Positions 49,026 through 57,406 of a DNA stretch of 64,000 bases are shown here, in pieces. The DNA is from Leifsonia sp052114085 (lineage in GTDB: Bacteria; Actinomycetota; Actinomycetes; Actinomycetales; Microbacteriaceae). The translations under genes were made by a program, and so were the position numbers. The notes beneath the pieces were generated by a model that saw only the letters and a program-made list of their open reading frames with translations, searched no databases and was not told the DNA's origin. The first letter of the stretch is position 1, and the number at the start of each line of letters is the position of its first letter. The DNA lies in contig NZ_JBFREB010000001.1 of assembly GCF_052114085.1 (NCBI RefSeq), positions 1,178,001 to 1,242,000 of the forward strand, in the 5' to 3' direction.

Positions 49026-50219
49026 ATGGTGATCGACCAGGGCGCGCGTTCCGCCGTCGCCGACCGGCCCGCGCAGGTCGACCGAGGACTCGTCCCCGGC
49101 CGGGCCCTCCGCCCGCACACGAAGGTGCTCCCCGAGCACGCGCGCGGCCACAATCGCTCGCTCGTGCTTCAGTCGCTCTACCGCTCAGGGAGGGTGAGCC
49201 GAGCCGACCTCGCCCGCACGACGGGTCTCACGCGCGTCACCATCTCCGATCTGATCGGGGAGCTGATCGCCGAGGGCCTCGTCGTCGAGCTCGGCCAGCG
49301 CGACGACGCCCGCCCGGGCAAGCCCGCAGTCTTGCTCGACGTCAATCGGGGCGCCACCCAGATCATCGGTGTGGACCTCAGCGAGCACGCCGTGTTCCGC
49401 GGCGCGGTGCTCGACATGGACGGGCGCATCCTGAGCGCGGTCGAGGTGGAGCTTGCCGGCAGCAGGGGCGAGGAGGCCACGGAGAAGGTCCTTGCTCTGG
49501 TCGACCGTCTCGTCGCTGCCACGACCGCACCCGTGCTGGGCATCGGGATCGGGTCGCCGGGCATCGTGGATGCGGAGGGCACCGTCGCCGCGGCACCGAA
49601 CCTCGGCTGGATCGATGAGCCGCTCCAGCGCCGTGTCGCCGAGCGAACCGCTCTGCCCGTGTTCGTCGCCAACGACGCCAACGTCGCGGTGCTCGCCGAG
49701 CACGGCTTCGCCGATGCGCAGGGCGACATGATGCTGGTGAAGCTCGGGCACGGTGTCGGTTCCGGCCTGCTGGTCGCCGGCGCGCTCGTCTTCGGCAGCC
49801 GGTTCGCCGCGGGTGAGATCGGTCAGGTCATGGTCGGCACGGATGGCGATCCGGAGGCCCCGTACGACCGCGAGCGCTGCCTGGAGGCGTGGCTCGCCGT
49901 GCCCCGGCTGGAGTCGCGCGTCGCGGCCGCGGAGGCCGACGGCGGCTCCGCCGCCCCGGTGCTGCGGGAGGCGGGGCAGCGCCTCGGTGTGGCCCTCGCA
50001 CCGATCGTCGGAGCCCTCAACCTCTCCGAGGTGGTGCTGAGCGGCCCTGAGGAGCTGATCGACGGAGTCCTGCTCGACGCGGTGGGCGAGACGCTGCGCA
50101 ACCGCACGATGGCCGGCTTCCACTCGGGTGTCACGATCCGGATGACGGGCCTCGGCCGCGACATCGTCCTCCGCGGCTGCGTGGTGATGGTGCTCTCCGC
50201 GCAGTTGGGGGTGTCCTGA
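49026..50219 (+). CDS. ROK family transcriptional regulator without the zinc motif
   Basis: The 397-residue protein has an N-terminal winged helix (GRVSRADLARTTGLTRVTISDLIGELIAEGLV, residues about 55-85) and a ROK sugar-kinase-like domain: IIGVDLSEHAVFRGAVLDMDG, LGIGIGSPGIVDAEG, VFVANDANVAVLAEHGF and LGHGVGSGLLVAGALVFGSRFAAGEIGQ. The usual ROK zinc site CxCGxxGCLE is replaced by APYDRERCLEAWLAV with only one Cys, so effector binding must differ from NagC/Mlc types. It is likely a repressor of sugar genes. Its stop overlaps the GH3-C-like small gene by one base, and a second ROK gene of the other strand follows. Confidence 0.88.
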   Translation: MVIDQGARSAVADRPAQVDRGLVPGRALRPHTKVLPEHARGHNRSLVLQSLYRSGRVSRADLARTTGLTRVTISDLIGELIAEGLVVELGQRDDARPGKPAVLLDVNRGATQIIGVDLSEHAVFRGAVLDMDGRILSAVEVELAGSRGEEATEKVLALVDRLVAATTAPVLGIGIGSPGIVDAEGTVAAAPNLGWIDEPLQRRVAERTALPVFVANDANVAVLAEHGFADAQGDMMLVKLGHGVGSGLLVAGALVFGSRFAAGEIGQVMVGTDGDPEAPYDRERCLEAWLAVPRLESRVAAAEADGGSAAPVLREAGQRLGVALAPIVGALNLSEVVLSGPEELIDGVLLDAVGETLRNRTMAGFHSGVTIRMTGLGRDIVLRGCVVMVLSAQLGVS

Positions 50220-50692
50220 TGACGCTGGTCGCCGAGCCCGAGGTCCGTGCGGAGTCTCCCGTGCGGCTGGGATTCGCCCCGGGTGTCCGGGACACGCTGC
50301 CCCGCTTCCAGAGCCGCTGCACGGTGGTGCGGCTGGCGACGCTCGACAACGATGTCCTCGGGGTGCCCCGCTGGTACACGCTTCAGGAGGCGTGGGCGCA
50401 GCCGGGGAGTCCGGCCGCGGCGCGCTGGGGCGGCAACCCGGTCGTCTCCGTCGGACCCTCCGACGACCCGGAGCTGGTTCTCGCCACCGCGACGCCCGTC
50501 GTCGTGGTCGGCGCGGACAACGCCGCATCCCGGTGGACCCGCCAGGTGGTGGATGCGGTTCGGGCGACCTGCCGCTCCGTCCTCGTCGTGGACATGGGCC
50601 AGCGCCCAGAGCCCTCGTACGCCGACATCGCGACGTTCGGCCACGACCGCCGGCGCGGCGCCGCCCTGCTGGCGCTGCTCACCGCATCCTGA
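50219..50692 (+). CDS. Small protein resembling the isolated C-terminal domain of GH3 beta-N-acetylhexosaminidase
   Basis: The 157-residue protein has no signal peptide or membrane segment. Its second half (NPVVSVGPSDDPELVLATATPVVVVGADNAAS, read in halves, then RSVLVVDMGQRPEPSYADIATFGHDRRRGAALLALL) resembles the alpha/beta C-terminal domain of actinobacterial NagZ-type GH3 enzymes, where VVVxxDA, VVVDMGWP and YATFGASRAN motifs recur. The catalytic TIM barrel is absent. It could be a remnant of a GH3 gene or a domain reused for sugar binding. It starts inside the ROK stop codon (TGATG), so it is translated with that regulator, suggesting a joint role. Confidence in the family link is moderate. 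Confidence 0.5.
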   Translation: MTLVAEPEVRAESPVRLGFAPGVRDTLPRFQSRCTVVRLATLDNDVLGVPRWYTLQEAWAQPGSPAAARWGGNPVVSVGPSDDPELVLATATPVVVVGADNAASRWTRQVVDAVRATCRSVLVVDMGQRPEPSYADIATFGHDRRRGAALLALLTAS

Positions 50693-50701
50693 GCTGCAGC
50701 G

Positions 50702-51856
50702 TCAGCCCACCCAGCTGATGCCGAGCGCCGACCGCAGCGCGTACTGGGCTGCGCCACGGTACGGCTGGTCCTGGGCGACACGCGCGTACCGGAACCCGAG
50801 GGGCATGGCCGCTTTGACCGGATGCCGCGCGGCCTCCGCGCGCAGGTGGCCGATGAACTCGGGCCCGAGCCGGGGCGCGGCGCCGCCGATGACGATGTTC
50901 GGCACGTCGAGCGCAGCGCCGACGAGCAGGAGCGCCCGAGCGAGCACCCGAGCGCCGTCCGCGATGCGATGCCGGGAGTCGGGCGTGGCCGCCAGGGCGG
51001 CGAGGTCCAGAGCTTCCAGGTCGGTGCCGTGGGGGAGGCCGAGCAGGCTCGTCACCGAGACGATCTCTTCGAGGCACCCGCGATTGCCGCAGGCGCACAG
51101 CGGAGCGTCCGCACCGAAGAGCACGGGCACATGGCCGATCTCACCGGCTCGATGCGATGCACCCGCGACGACCTCGCCATCGATGATGACGGCCGCACCG
51201 ACACCCGTGCTGAGCGAGACGAAGAGCTGGCTGGCCCCGAAGTCGTCCGCGCCGGGGTCGTCGGCGGCTGTGGTGTCGGCGATCGCCTCCGCATCCGCGT
51301 CGTTGATGAGGTGGATGGGCGCATCGACGATGCCGGAGAGTTCGCGCCCGAGGTCGACGTCCGTCCAGCCGAGCTGCACAGACTCGCGGATGAGGGGCCC
51401 GTCCGCGATGCCGGGCACTTGGACGCCGACGGCGACGATCCGCGCCGACGTCGCCGCGACGAGTCTGCGGACGACCGAGCGGACGTCTTCCAGCGAACCG
51501 GGGGTCGCCGGACGCTGTGCCGCGGTCGCGACCTCGCTGCCGAGCAGGTCGATGACGGCGCCGCGCACGAGGCCGGGCTGCACGATCAGCGACAGCAGCA
51601 CGTGGTTCTCGGCGGCCACGCGCAGCGTCGTCGCGCGCTTGCCGCCGGTGCTCTCGGCCAGTTGGCCCTCCGTGACCAGGCCGTCGGCGATGAGCCCGGC
51701 GAGAAGGGAGGACACGGTGGCGCTGGTGAGCCCCGTTCTCCGGGCGATCCCCGCCCGGGTGGCAGTCCCGTTGCCGGACAGCACCAGTTGGAGAGCGGTC
51801 GTGAGGTTCCGCTCGCGGACGGCGGCCTGCGTCGCCTTTCCGTGCTCCTCTGCCAC
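50702..51856 (-). CDS. ROK family transcriptional regulator
   Basis: The 384-residue protein has a winged helix (GTATRAGIARRTGLTSATVSSLLAGLIADGLV, residues about 30-62) and a ROK domain with AVGVQVPGIADGP, LINDADAEAIAD, SLSTGVGAAVIIDGEVVAGASHRAGEIGHVPV, and the complete zinc motif CACGNRGCLEEIVS near residue 255. It should be a sugar-responsive repressor or activator. It converges on the first ROK gene pair with a gap of only 9 nt to the small GH3-C-like gene. GTG 51856 has GGGAG 5 nt upstream. No transport operon lies beside it in this window, so its targets are elsewhere. Confidence 0.9.
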   Translation of the reverse strand: MAEEHGKATQAAVRERNLTTALQLVLSGNGTATRAGIARRTGLTSATVSSLLAGLIADGLVTEGQLAESTGGKRATTLRVAAENHVLLSLIVQPGLVRGAVIDLLGSEVATAAQRPATPGSLEDVRSVVRRLVAATSARIVAVGVQVPGIADGPLIRESVQLGWTDVDLGRELSGIVDAPIHLINDADAEAIADTTAADDPGADDFGASQLFVSLSTGVGAAVIIDGEVVAGASHRAGEIGHVPVLFGADAPLCACGNRGCLEEIVSVTSLLGLPHGTDLEALDLAALAATPDSRHRIADGARVLARALLLVGAALDVPNIVIGGAAPRLGPEFIGHLRAEAARHPVKAAMPLGFRYARVAQDQPYRGAAQYALRSALGISWVG

Positions 51857-51937
51857 TGCTGCTCCCGAAGTCTCGTTGCGACGACCCTAGCGAAGCGGCA
51901 GCCGGTCGGGGTAATGGCAACGCCAGACATGCAAAAG

Positions 51938-51973
51938 GACCCTCTGACCGGGATGATTCCCGATCAGAGGGTC
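51938..51973 (-). terminator. Terminator of the initiator tRNA gene
   Basis: Arms 51938-51953 and 51958-51973 pair over 16 bp with one wobble and a 4-nt loop. Read on the minus strand it is followed by CTTTTGC, 10 nt after the tRNA 3' end. On the plus strand a TCTTTCTT stretch follows, so it may work both ways. Confidence 0.88.
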
Positions 51974-51982
51974 TTTCTTCAG

Positions 51983-52056
51983 TTGCGGGGACAGGATTTG
52001 AACCTGCGACCTCTGGGTTATGAGCCCAGCGAGCTACCGAACTGCTCCACCCCGCG
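51983..52056 (-). tRNA. Initiator tRNA-fMet (CAU anticodon)
   Basis: Read on the minus strand the 74-nt cloverleaf has acceptor strands CGCGGGG and CCCCGCA, a D-arm GAGC...GCTC, anticodon stem CTGGG/CCCAG with loop CTCATAA, and a T-loop GTTCAAATC. The C1-A72 mismatch and three consecutive G-C pairs at the base of the anticodon loop are the classic marks of the initiator. CCA is not encoded. Confidence 0.95.
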
Positions 52057-52174
52057 GCACAAGAAATGACTCTAGCACGGGAATCGAGCGGGGTGAAATC
52101 GCGAACACCTCGTCGGGGCGTTCCGTCGTGTGGACCGGTCGTCCTACTAGAGTCGTTCCGAGACAGGGGATGCG

Positions 52175-53257
52175 ATGGCGAGTGCGGTGACGAAGTACCG
52201 GGTGGCGGTGGTCGAGGACGACCCGGATGTGGCCTTCTTCATGAAGACAGTGCTCGAGAAGCGCGCTGATGCGGTCGCGATCGCGATAACCGATCCGTCA
52301 CTCGCCCTGGCCAGGATCGCCGAGTTCGAACCGGACCTGGTGATCACCGACATCGAGATGCCGGGTATCTCCGGTCTCGACCTGCTCAAGGAGCTGCGCA
52401 GCCAGTATCCGGGGATGCCGGTCGTCGTCATGACCGCACACGTCTCCGTCGATTACGCCGTTTCGGCGCTTCGCTCGCAGGCGGACGAGTTCCTGACCAA
52501 GCCGATCGCCTCGGCCGAGCTGGTCGCGATCGTGCACCGCCTCGCTGCGGAAGGCCGCGTGAAGCGCTCGGCGCAACGTCAGCAGGTGGTGCTCGCCGTC
52601 GGCGCGCACCCCGACGACGTCGAGATCGGCGTCGGCGGCATCCTTGCGGCACACCGGGACGCGGGCAACCAGGTCGTGATTCTCACCATGTCGCGCGGCG
52701 CGCGCGGCGGGGACGCGAACGACCGCCAGCACGAATCGCTCGCCTCGGCCGAGCTGCTCGGTGCGCGGCTGTTCCTCGAGGACCTCCAGGACACGCAGAT
52801 CTCCGCGGCCGACCCGACGGTGGGCATCATCGAGCGCGTCGTCGCCGAGATCCAGCCGGACATCGTCTACACGCACTCCTCGCACGACCGGCACCAGGAC
52901 CACCGGGCGGTCCACGCCGCCACCGATGTCGCCACCCGATCGGTGCGGACGGTGTGCTGCTACCAGAGCCCCTCGGCGACCATCGACTTCCGGCCGACAC
53001 GCTTCGTGCCGATCGACGGGTTCACCGAGACGAAGCTGCAGCTCATCGACTGCTTCCGGTCGCAGACGGAGTTGCGCTCCTACCTGGAGCCCGACTTCGT
53101 GCTGGCCACCGCCCGCTACTGGTCGCGCTTCGGCGGCGGCAAGAGCTGCGAACCCCTGGAGGTGATCCGTGACACCGCGGATATCTCCATGCCCGCGTCT
53201 TCGCTGGATGCTGCGGCCCGCCTCTCCGGAAACCGACTGAACAGGACCGTTGAATGA
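52175..53257 (+). CDS. Response-regulator receiver fused to a PIG-L (LmbE-like) N-acetyl-sugar deacetylase
   Basis: The 360-residue protein is a two-domain fusion. Residues about 7-125 form a CheY-like receiver: acidic pocket VVEDDPD, phospho-acceptor Asp59 in LVITDIEMPG, VMTAH switch Thr, and Lys109 in FLTKPI. Residues about 138-300 form a PIG-L deacetylase: zinc motif AHPDDVE (His145, Asp147, Asp148), MSRGARGGDAN, and the histidine cluster HSSHDRHQDHRAVH (234-247). PIG-L enzymes deacetylate N-acetylglucosaminyl compounds (MshB in mycothiol, BshB in bacillithiol, GlcNAc-PI in eukaryotes). A receiver in front suggests activity switched by phosphorylation. The start is ATG 52175 behind ACAGGGGA; the ATG overlaps head a seven-gene operon including a histidine kinase, the likely phosphodonor (inference). 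Confidence 0.88.
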   Translation: MASAVTKYRVAVVEDDPDVAFFMKTVLEKRADAVAIAITDPSLALARIAEFEPDLVITDIEMPGISGLDLLKELRSQYPGMPVVVMTAHVSVDYAVSALRSQADEFLTKPIASAELVAIVHRLAAEGRVKRSAQRQQVVLAVGAHPDDVEIGVGGILAAHRDAGNQVVILTMSRGARGGDANDRQHESLASAELLGARLFLEDLQDTQISAADPTVGIIERVVAEIQPDIVYTHSSHDRHQDHRAVHAATDVATRSVRTVCCYQSPSATIDFRPTRFVPIDGFTETKLQLIDCFRSQTELRSYLEPDFVLATARYWSRFGGGKSCEPLEVIRDTADISMPASSLDAAARLSGNRLNRTVE

Positions 53258-54267
53258 CCGACTCCACCCGCACCCGCGTCCTGGTCACAGGCGCCGGCGG
53301 CCCTGCCGGCGTCGCCGTCATCCGCTCGCTGCTCGCCCGCGAGGACGTGGACGTGTTCGCGGCCGACATGGACGGCTGGGCGAGTGGCCTGTACCTGGTC
53401 CCGGAGGATCGCCGCAGGATCGTCCCGCCCGGCACGTCGGACGGGTTCGTGGATGCGCTCATCGACATGAGCCGCGGCGACGGCATCGATGTGCTGTTCT
53501 CGACGGTCGACGTGGAGCTTCCCGGGCTCGCCGCCCGCCGCGACGAACTGGAGGCAGCCGGCACGAAGCTCGCTGCGCCGTCGCACGAGACCCTGGTCAC
53601 CTGCCTCGACAAGTTCGCGCTGGTCCAGCGCGTGACCGGCCAGGCGCGCGTGCCCGTCACTCGGCTGCTGAACCGGGAGGGCGTCGGAGCCGACTGGACC
53701 TTCCCCGTGATCGTCAAACCCCGCTCCGGCGCCGGCTCCCGCGGCGTCCGCCTGATCCCGGACCGCGGCACCCTGGAGGCGCTCGGCACCGACGAGAGCA
53801 TCATCATCCAGGAGAACCTGCCCGGCGAGGAGTTCTCGGTGGATGTGATCGCGAGCCTGGAGGGCGATGTGATCGCCGCTGTCCCGCGGTCGCGCGAGCG
53901 CGTCGACTCGGGAGTCTCGATCGCCGGACGCACCGTACGCCGGCCGGAGCTGTCGGACACCGCTGCTGACGTCGCGCGGGCGATCGGCCTCACCGGCGTC
54001 GCCAACGTCCAGCTGCGTTACAGCACGGACGGCGTCCCCGCACTGCTGGAGGTGAACCCGCGCTTCCCGGGAGCCATGCCGCTCACCATCGCGTCGGGTG
54101 TCGACATGCCGTCGCTGCTGCTCGATCTGGTGCTCGGGCGGCCGGTGCCGTCCGCGGTCGACTTCGAGGAACTGGCGAACGTGCGCTTCCTCGAGGATGT
54201 CTTCCTGCGTCCGAGCGATGTCCTCCTCTCCGAGAACGCCGCCCACACGGAGGGACCCGAGGAGTGA
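53254..54267 (+). CDS. ATP-grasp domain protein (carboxylate-amine ligase type)
   Basis: The 337-residue protein has a Rossmann-like preATP-grasp domain (VLVTGAGGPAGVAVIRSLLA, residues about 9-28) and an ATP-grasp domain: FPVIVKPRSGAGSRGVRLI near residue 150 supplies the ATP-binding lysine and loop, EEFSVDVIAS the adenine side, and LLEVNPRFPGAMP near residue 265 the Mg-binding Glu and Asn. It resembles PylC/carbamoyl-phosphate-synthase-like ligases in biosynthetic clusters, which join a carboxylate to an amine. It starts inside the stop of the receiver-PIG-L gene (ATGA), so it could ligate an acid to the amine freed by that deacetylase (inference). Confidence 0.88.
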   Translation: MTDSTRTRVLVTGAGGPAGVAVIRSLLAREDVDVFAADMDGWASGLYLVPEDRRRIVPPGTSDGFVDALIDMSRGDGIDVLFSTVDVELPGLAARRDELEAAGTKLAAPSHETLVTCLDKFALVQRVTGQARVPVTRLLNREGVGADWTFPVIVKPRSGAGSRGVRLIPDRGTLEALGTDESIIIQENLPGEEFSVDVIASLEGDVIAAVPRSRERVDSGVSIAGRTVRRPELSDTAADVARAIGLTGVANVQLRYSTDGVPALLEVNPRFPGAMPLTIASGVDMPSLLLDLVLGRPVPSAVDFEELANVRFLEDVFLRPSDVLLSENAAHTEGPEE

Positions 54268-55064
54268 GCGGGACGAAGGCGGGCCGGGTGCCCGGCCTGC
54301 TGCCCGACCTACTGCTCGGTGACTTCCACGTCCACTCGACGTTCTCCGACGACGCCCAGAGCACGCTCGCCGAGAACATCGCCGCGGCGTCCGCCGCAGG
54401 CCTCCGCACGGTCCGTCTCACCGACCACGTGCGCGGCGCCACCACGTGGGTGCCGGAGTTCGTCACCGCGGTGGCGGCCGAGCGCATCCCGGCCGGACTG
54501 AGCGTCCTGACCGGTGTGGAGGCCAAGCTGCTCGACGCCACAGGCGCCGTGGACACCCCCGCCGACCTGGTGGTCGGCCCGGGCGGGGTGGATGCGGTCG
54601 TCATCGGCGACCACCAGTTCCCCGGCACGGACGGCCCCTGGTCTCCGCGTGCGACGCGCGAGCGGCTCGACGCCGGACTCTCCGACGAGGACGCCCTCGA
54701 TCTGCTCATCGAGGCGAGCATCCGGGCATGCGAGCGAACGCCGCACGCGCAGCTCGCGCACTGGTTCTCGATCCTGCCGAAGGTGGGGTTGGATGAGGCG
54801 CAGCTCGGCGACGAGCGCCTGCTGGCCTGGGCCCAGGCGGCGGCCGCGACCGGCACCATCGTCGAGGTCAACGAGAAGTGGGGGTGTCCTGGGCCTGCCG
54901 CGATCGCTGCCCTGCAGGACGCCGGTGCGCGTATCGTTGCCTCCACCGACAGTCACCTCGCGACCGACGTCGGTCGCTACCAGCGCGTCCCGGCCCTTCT
55001 CGGCGCGGCGGCCGCCCTGGTCGGCGCCGAGCGGGAGCCCACCGAAAGGGAGCGAGCACGATGA
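54264..55064 (+). CDS. PHP-domain phosphoesterase
   Basis: The 266-residue protein has the PHP metal series: GDFHVHSTFSDDAQ (residues about 19-32), VRLTDHVRG, LTGVEAKLLDATG, VIGDHQFPG, LAHWFSILPKVG, VEVNEKW and STDSHLATDVGRY. This is a full trinuclear-type site, so a histidinol-phosphatase-like or related phosphoesterase activity is expected. It differs from the YciV-type PHP gene at 26646. GTG 54264 overlaps the ATP-grasp stop by 4 nt, and its own stop overlaps the next small gene. Its place in the operon suggests removal of a phosphate from the same metabolite (inference). Confidence 0.87.
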   Translation: MSGTKAGRVPGLLPDLLLGDFHVHSTFSDDAQSTLAENIAAASAAGLRTVRLTDHVRGATTWVPEFVTAVAAERIPAGLSVLTGVEAKLLDATGAVDTPADLVVGPGGVDAVVIGDHQFPGTDGPWSPRATRERLDAGLSDEDALDLLIEASIRACERTPHAQLAHWFSILPKVGLDEAQLGDERLLAWAQAAAATGTIVEVNEKWGCPGPAAIAALQDAGARIVASTDSHLATDVGRYQRVPALLGAAAALVGAEREPTERERAR

Positions 55065-55219
55065 GTCCGGTAGAACCTCCAGCCGAACTGCGGGAGCGCA
55101 TCCAGGACGAGCTGGAGCGGAACCGGCGCTGGGAGTACCGCCTGCCGCTCTACGCCGGGATCGCGTTGCTGGTCTGCGCCGCCATCGTCGTGGTGCGGGT
55201 GGTGTTCCTGCATGTCTGA
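55061..55219 (+). CDS. Short single-pass membrane protein
   Basis: The 52-residue protein has a charged N-terminal helix (PPAELRERIQDELERNRRWEYR) and one membrane helix (LPLYAGIALLVCAAIVVVRVVF) near the C-terminus. No family is recognised. It overlaps the PHP gene by 4 nt and the receiver gene by 8 nt, so it is an integral part of the operon. A role in anchoring or tuning the sensor kinase or one of the enzymes at the membrane is possible (inference). Confidence 0.75.
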   Translation: MSPVEPPAELRERIQDELERNRRWEYRLPLYAGIALLVCAAIVVVRVVFLHV

Positions 55220-55634
55220 GTCGTCCGTGTCTGAGTCCGCGGCCGGTTCGCGCAGCAAGCGCGTCGTCATCGCCGACGACGATGACGACATCCGAGGCCT
55301 GATGACCATCGCGGCGAACCGCGCCGGCGTCGAGATCGTCGCTGCCGTCGACAACGGGAAGGCCGCCCTGGATGCGGTTCGCGCCGGGGGCATCGACCTC
55401 GCCGTCCTGGACATCTCCATGCCCGGCATGAACGGTGTGGAGGTCGCGGAGGCGATCCGAGCCGACGACCTGACCCGGTCGACCCTGATCCTGATGGTCT
55501 CCGCGTCGGTGCAGCTGCTGACCGACCATGGGGTCGTGGCCGACCGCTCGGACAGCTTCATCGTGAAGCCGTTCAGTCCGCGCCTGCTGTCGACGCGCAT
55601 CCGCGAGATGCTCGAACTGGGGGAGCCCGCATGA
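55212..55634 (+). CDS. Stand-alone response-regulator receiver protein
   Basis: The 140-residue protein is a single receiver: acidic cluster VVIADDDDDIRGL near residue 18, phospho-acceptor Asp67 in LAVLDISMPGMNG, Ser in LMVSAS at the switch position, and Lys in FIVKPFSP. There is no DNA-binding or catalytic output domain, so it likely relays phosphate or acts by protein contact, in the manner of CheY or Spo0F. It lies directly before the histidine kinase with 4-nt overlap. The operon therefore holds two receivers (this and the PIG-L fusion) for one kinase. Confidence 0.92.
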   Translation: MSESSVSESAAGSRSKRVVIADDDDDIRGLMTIAANRAGVEIVAAVDNGKAALDAVRAGGIDLAVLDISMPGMNGVEVAEAIRADDLTRSTLILMVSASVQLLTDHGVVADRSDSFIVKPFSPRLLSTRIREMLELGEPA

Positions 55635-57406
55635 CCATCGACCGGTGGCTGAGCCGCATCCCCATCGACTCCCCGTCGGCCTTCATGAAGCAGGTGCCGA
55701 CCATCCTGGGCTTCGGCATCGCCGTGATCATCGCGGTCGTCCCCAACGGCGTGCCCATCACCAACGGCCCGATCTTCGTCGCCGGTATCGCGCTCGTCAC
55801 CGTCGCGTCCATCCTCTCGTTCGTCATCCCGTGGCGGCGTCTCCACCCGGAGTGGGCAGTGGTCGTGCCGACGCTGTCCCTGCTCGCCGTGGGCCTGCTG
55901 CGGCTGGGGACCGGATCCGGAGCCTCTCCGTTCGTGGTGCTGACGCTCCTTCCCTTCGTGTGGATCGCCTCGGAGGCCGGGCGCATCAACATCCTCATCG
56001 CGGCACTGACCACCTTCGTCGTGCTGCTGGCTCCGCTGTTCGTCGACGGAGCACGCACCGGCGGGGACGTGGTCAGGGCGTTCTTCTCACCCGTCATTTA
56101 CCTGATCGTCGCCGTCGTCGTGAATGAGATCGCGCACCGGATGCGCATCCAGCTGGCCGCAGCGCACGAGTCGAGCGAGAAGCAGGATGCGCTGCTCGCT
56201 CAGGCGGTCTCGGCGCAGAACGAGCTGGTGCTCAACGAGGCGCGTCTCAAAACCGCGAATCGTCTCATCCAGAGCATCTGGAACGCCGTCACCGAGCAGT
56301 CGGTCATCGGTACGGACCTCGACGGCCTCATCGACGTGTGGAACCCCGGCGCCGAGAAGATGCTCGGTCTCACCGAGAAGCAGGTGGTCGACGGCAAGCA
56401 CCATGTCATCGACTTCCACCTGACATCGGAGATCGAGCAGCGGCTCCAGGACATGGATGCGCGCTTGACCACCGTCTCCAGCGTCGACGAGTTCTCCGCC
56501 CTCGTCGACACCGTCCGGGCCGGCTCCGCCGACGTCCGCGACTGGACGTACCTCCGCCCGGACGGCAAGCGGGTGGCCGTGCAGGTCGCCGCCACCCCGC
56601 GACTCGACGAGAACGGTCACCGGGTGGGCTTCATCTTCGTGGCCACCGACATGACGCAGGCGCGCGAGTTCGCCCGCCTGAAGGACGAGTTCGTCGGCCT
56701 GATCTCGCACGAGCTGCGCACGCCGCTCAGCTCGATCCTCGGCTACCTGGAGCTGATGCGCGACGACGAGGACGCGCCGCTGTCGGAGGAGCAGTTGCAG
56801 TACCTCGGCGTCGCTGAGCGGAATGCGCACCGGCTGCTACGGCTGGTCGGTGATCTGCTGTTCACCGCGCAGGTGGAGTCCGGCCGGTTCCCGCTCGACA
56901 TCAAGGATGTGGAGCTGGGCGGGGTCGTGTCCGCTTCGGTCGAGTCGGCCCGGCCGATTGCGGCGAATGCCGGGGTGATTCTGGTCAGCGACGTACCCGA
57001 GTCGCCGTTGGTGGTCCGTGGCGATACGGTGCGGCTGGGACAGGCCGTCGACAACCTGGTCTCGAACGCGCTCAAGTTCACGCCGTCGGGAGGGACGGTG
57101 ACCGTCTCGCTGCGGCCGGACGGCGAACAAGCCGTGATCGCCGTCACCGACACAGGCATCGGGATCCCCGCCGTGGAGTTGAGCCAGCTGTCTCAGCGCT
57201 TCTTCCGGGCGTCCACCGCCACGCGCAACGCGGTGCCGGGCGTCGGGCTGGGCCTGACGATCACCAAGGCGATCGTGACCGCACACGGCGGCCGCCTCGA
57301 CATCGCGAGCGATGAGGGCATCGGCACGTCGATCAGCATCGTGTTGCCGGTCGAGACCCCGCAGCCGGTGACCGCGGCGATCCCGCGGGCGGAGATGGCG
57401 CCGTGA
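55631..57406 (+). CDS. Membrane PAS-domain sensor histidine kinase
   Basis: The 591-residue protein has about five to six N-terminal membrane helices (residues about 20-165) of a MASE-like sensor, a short coiled coil, a PAS domain (SIWNAVTEQSVIGTDLDGLIDVWNPGAEKMLGLTEKQVV, in segments, about residues 215-345), a HisKA domain with His360 in LISHELRTPLSS, and an HATPase domain with NLVSNALKFTPSG, VTDTGIGIP and GVGLGLTITKAIVTAHGG. The catalytic set is intact. It should phosphorylate the preceding receiver and possibly the receiver-PIG-L fusion. The PAS domain lacks an obvious cofactor motif, so the signal is unknown. ATGA-type overlap on both sides. Confidence 0.93.
   Translation: MTIDRWLSRIPIDSPSAFMKQVPTILGFGIAVIIAVVPNGVPITNGPIFVAGIALVTVASILSFVIPWRRLHPEWAVVVPTLSLLAVGLLRLGTGSGASPFVVLTLLPFVWIASEAGRINILIAALTTFVVLLAPLFVDGARTGGDVVRAFFSPVIYLIVAVVVNEIAHRMRIQLAAAHESSEKQDALLAQAVSAQNELVLNEARLKTANRLIQSIWNAVTEQSVIGTDLDGLIDVWNPGAEKMLGLTEKQVVDGKHHVIDFHLTSEIEQRLQDMDARLTTVSSVDEFSALVDTVRAGSADVRDWTYLRPDGKRVAVQVAATPRLDENGHRVGFIFVATDMTQAREFARLKDEFVGLISHELRTPLSSILGYLELMRDDEDAPLSEEQLQYLGVAERNAHRLLRLVGDLLFTAQVESGRFPLDIKDVELGGVVSASVESARPIAANAGVILVSDVPESPLVVRGDTVRLGQAVDNLVSNALKFTPSGGTVTVSLRPDGEQAVIAVTDTGIGIPAVELSQLSQRFFRASTATRNAVPGVGLGLTITKAIVTAHGGRLDIASDEGIGTSISIVLPVETPQPVTAAIPRAEMAP

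Noticed and set aside
51938..52056. The tRNA gene as an integration site of a mobile island
   Set aside because: No integrase gene and no repeated 3' tRNA fragment was seen in the 12 kb on either side.
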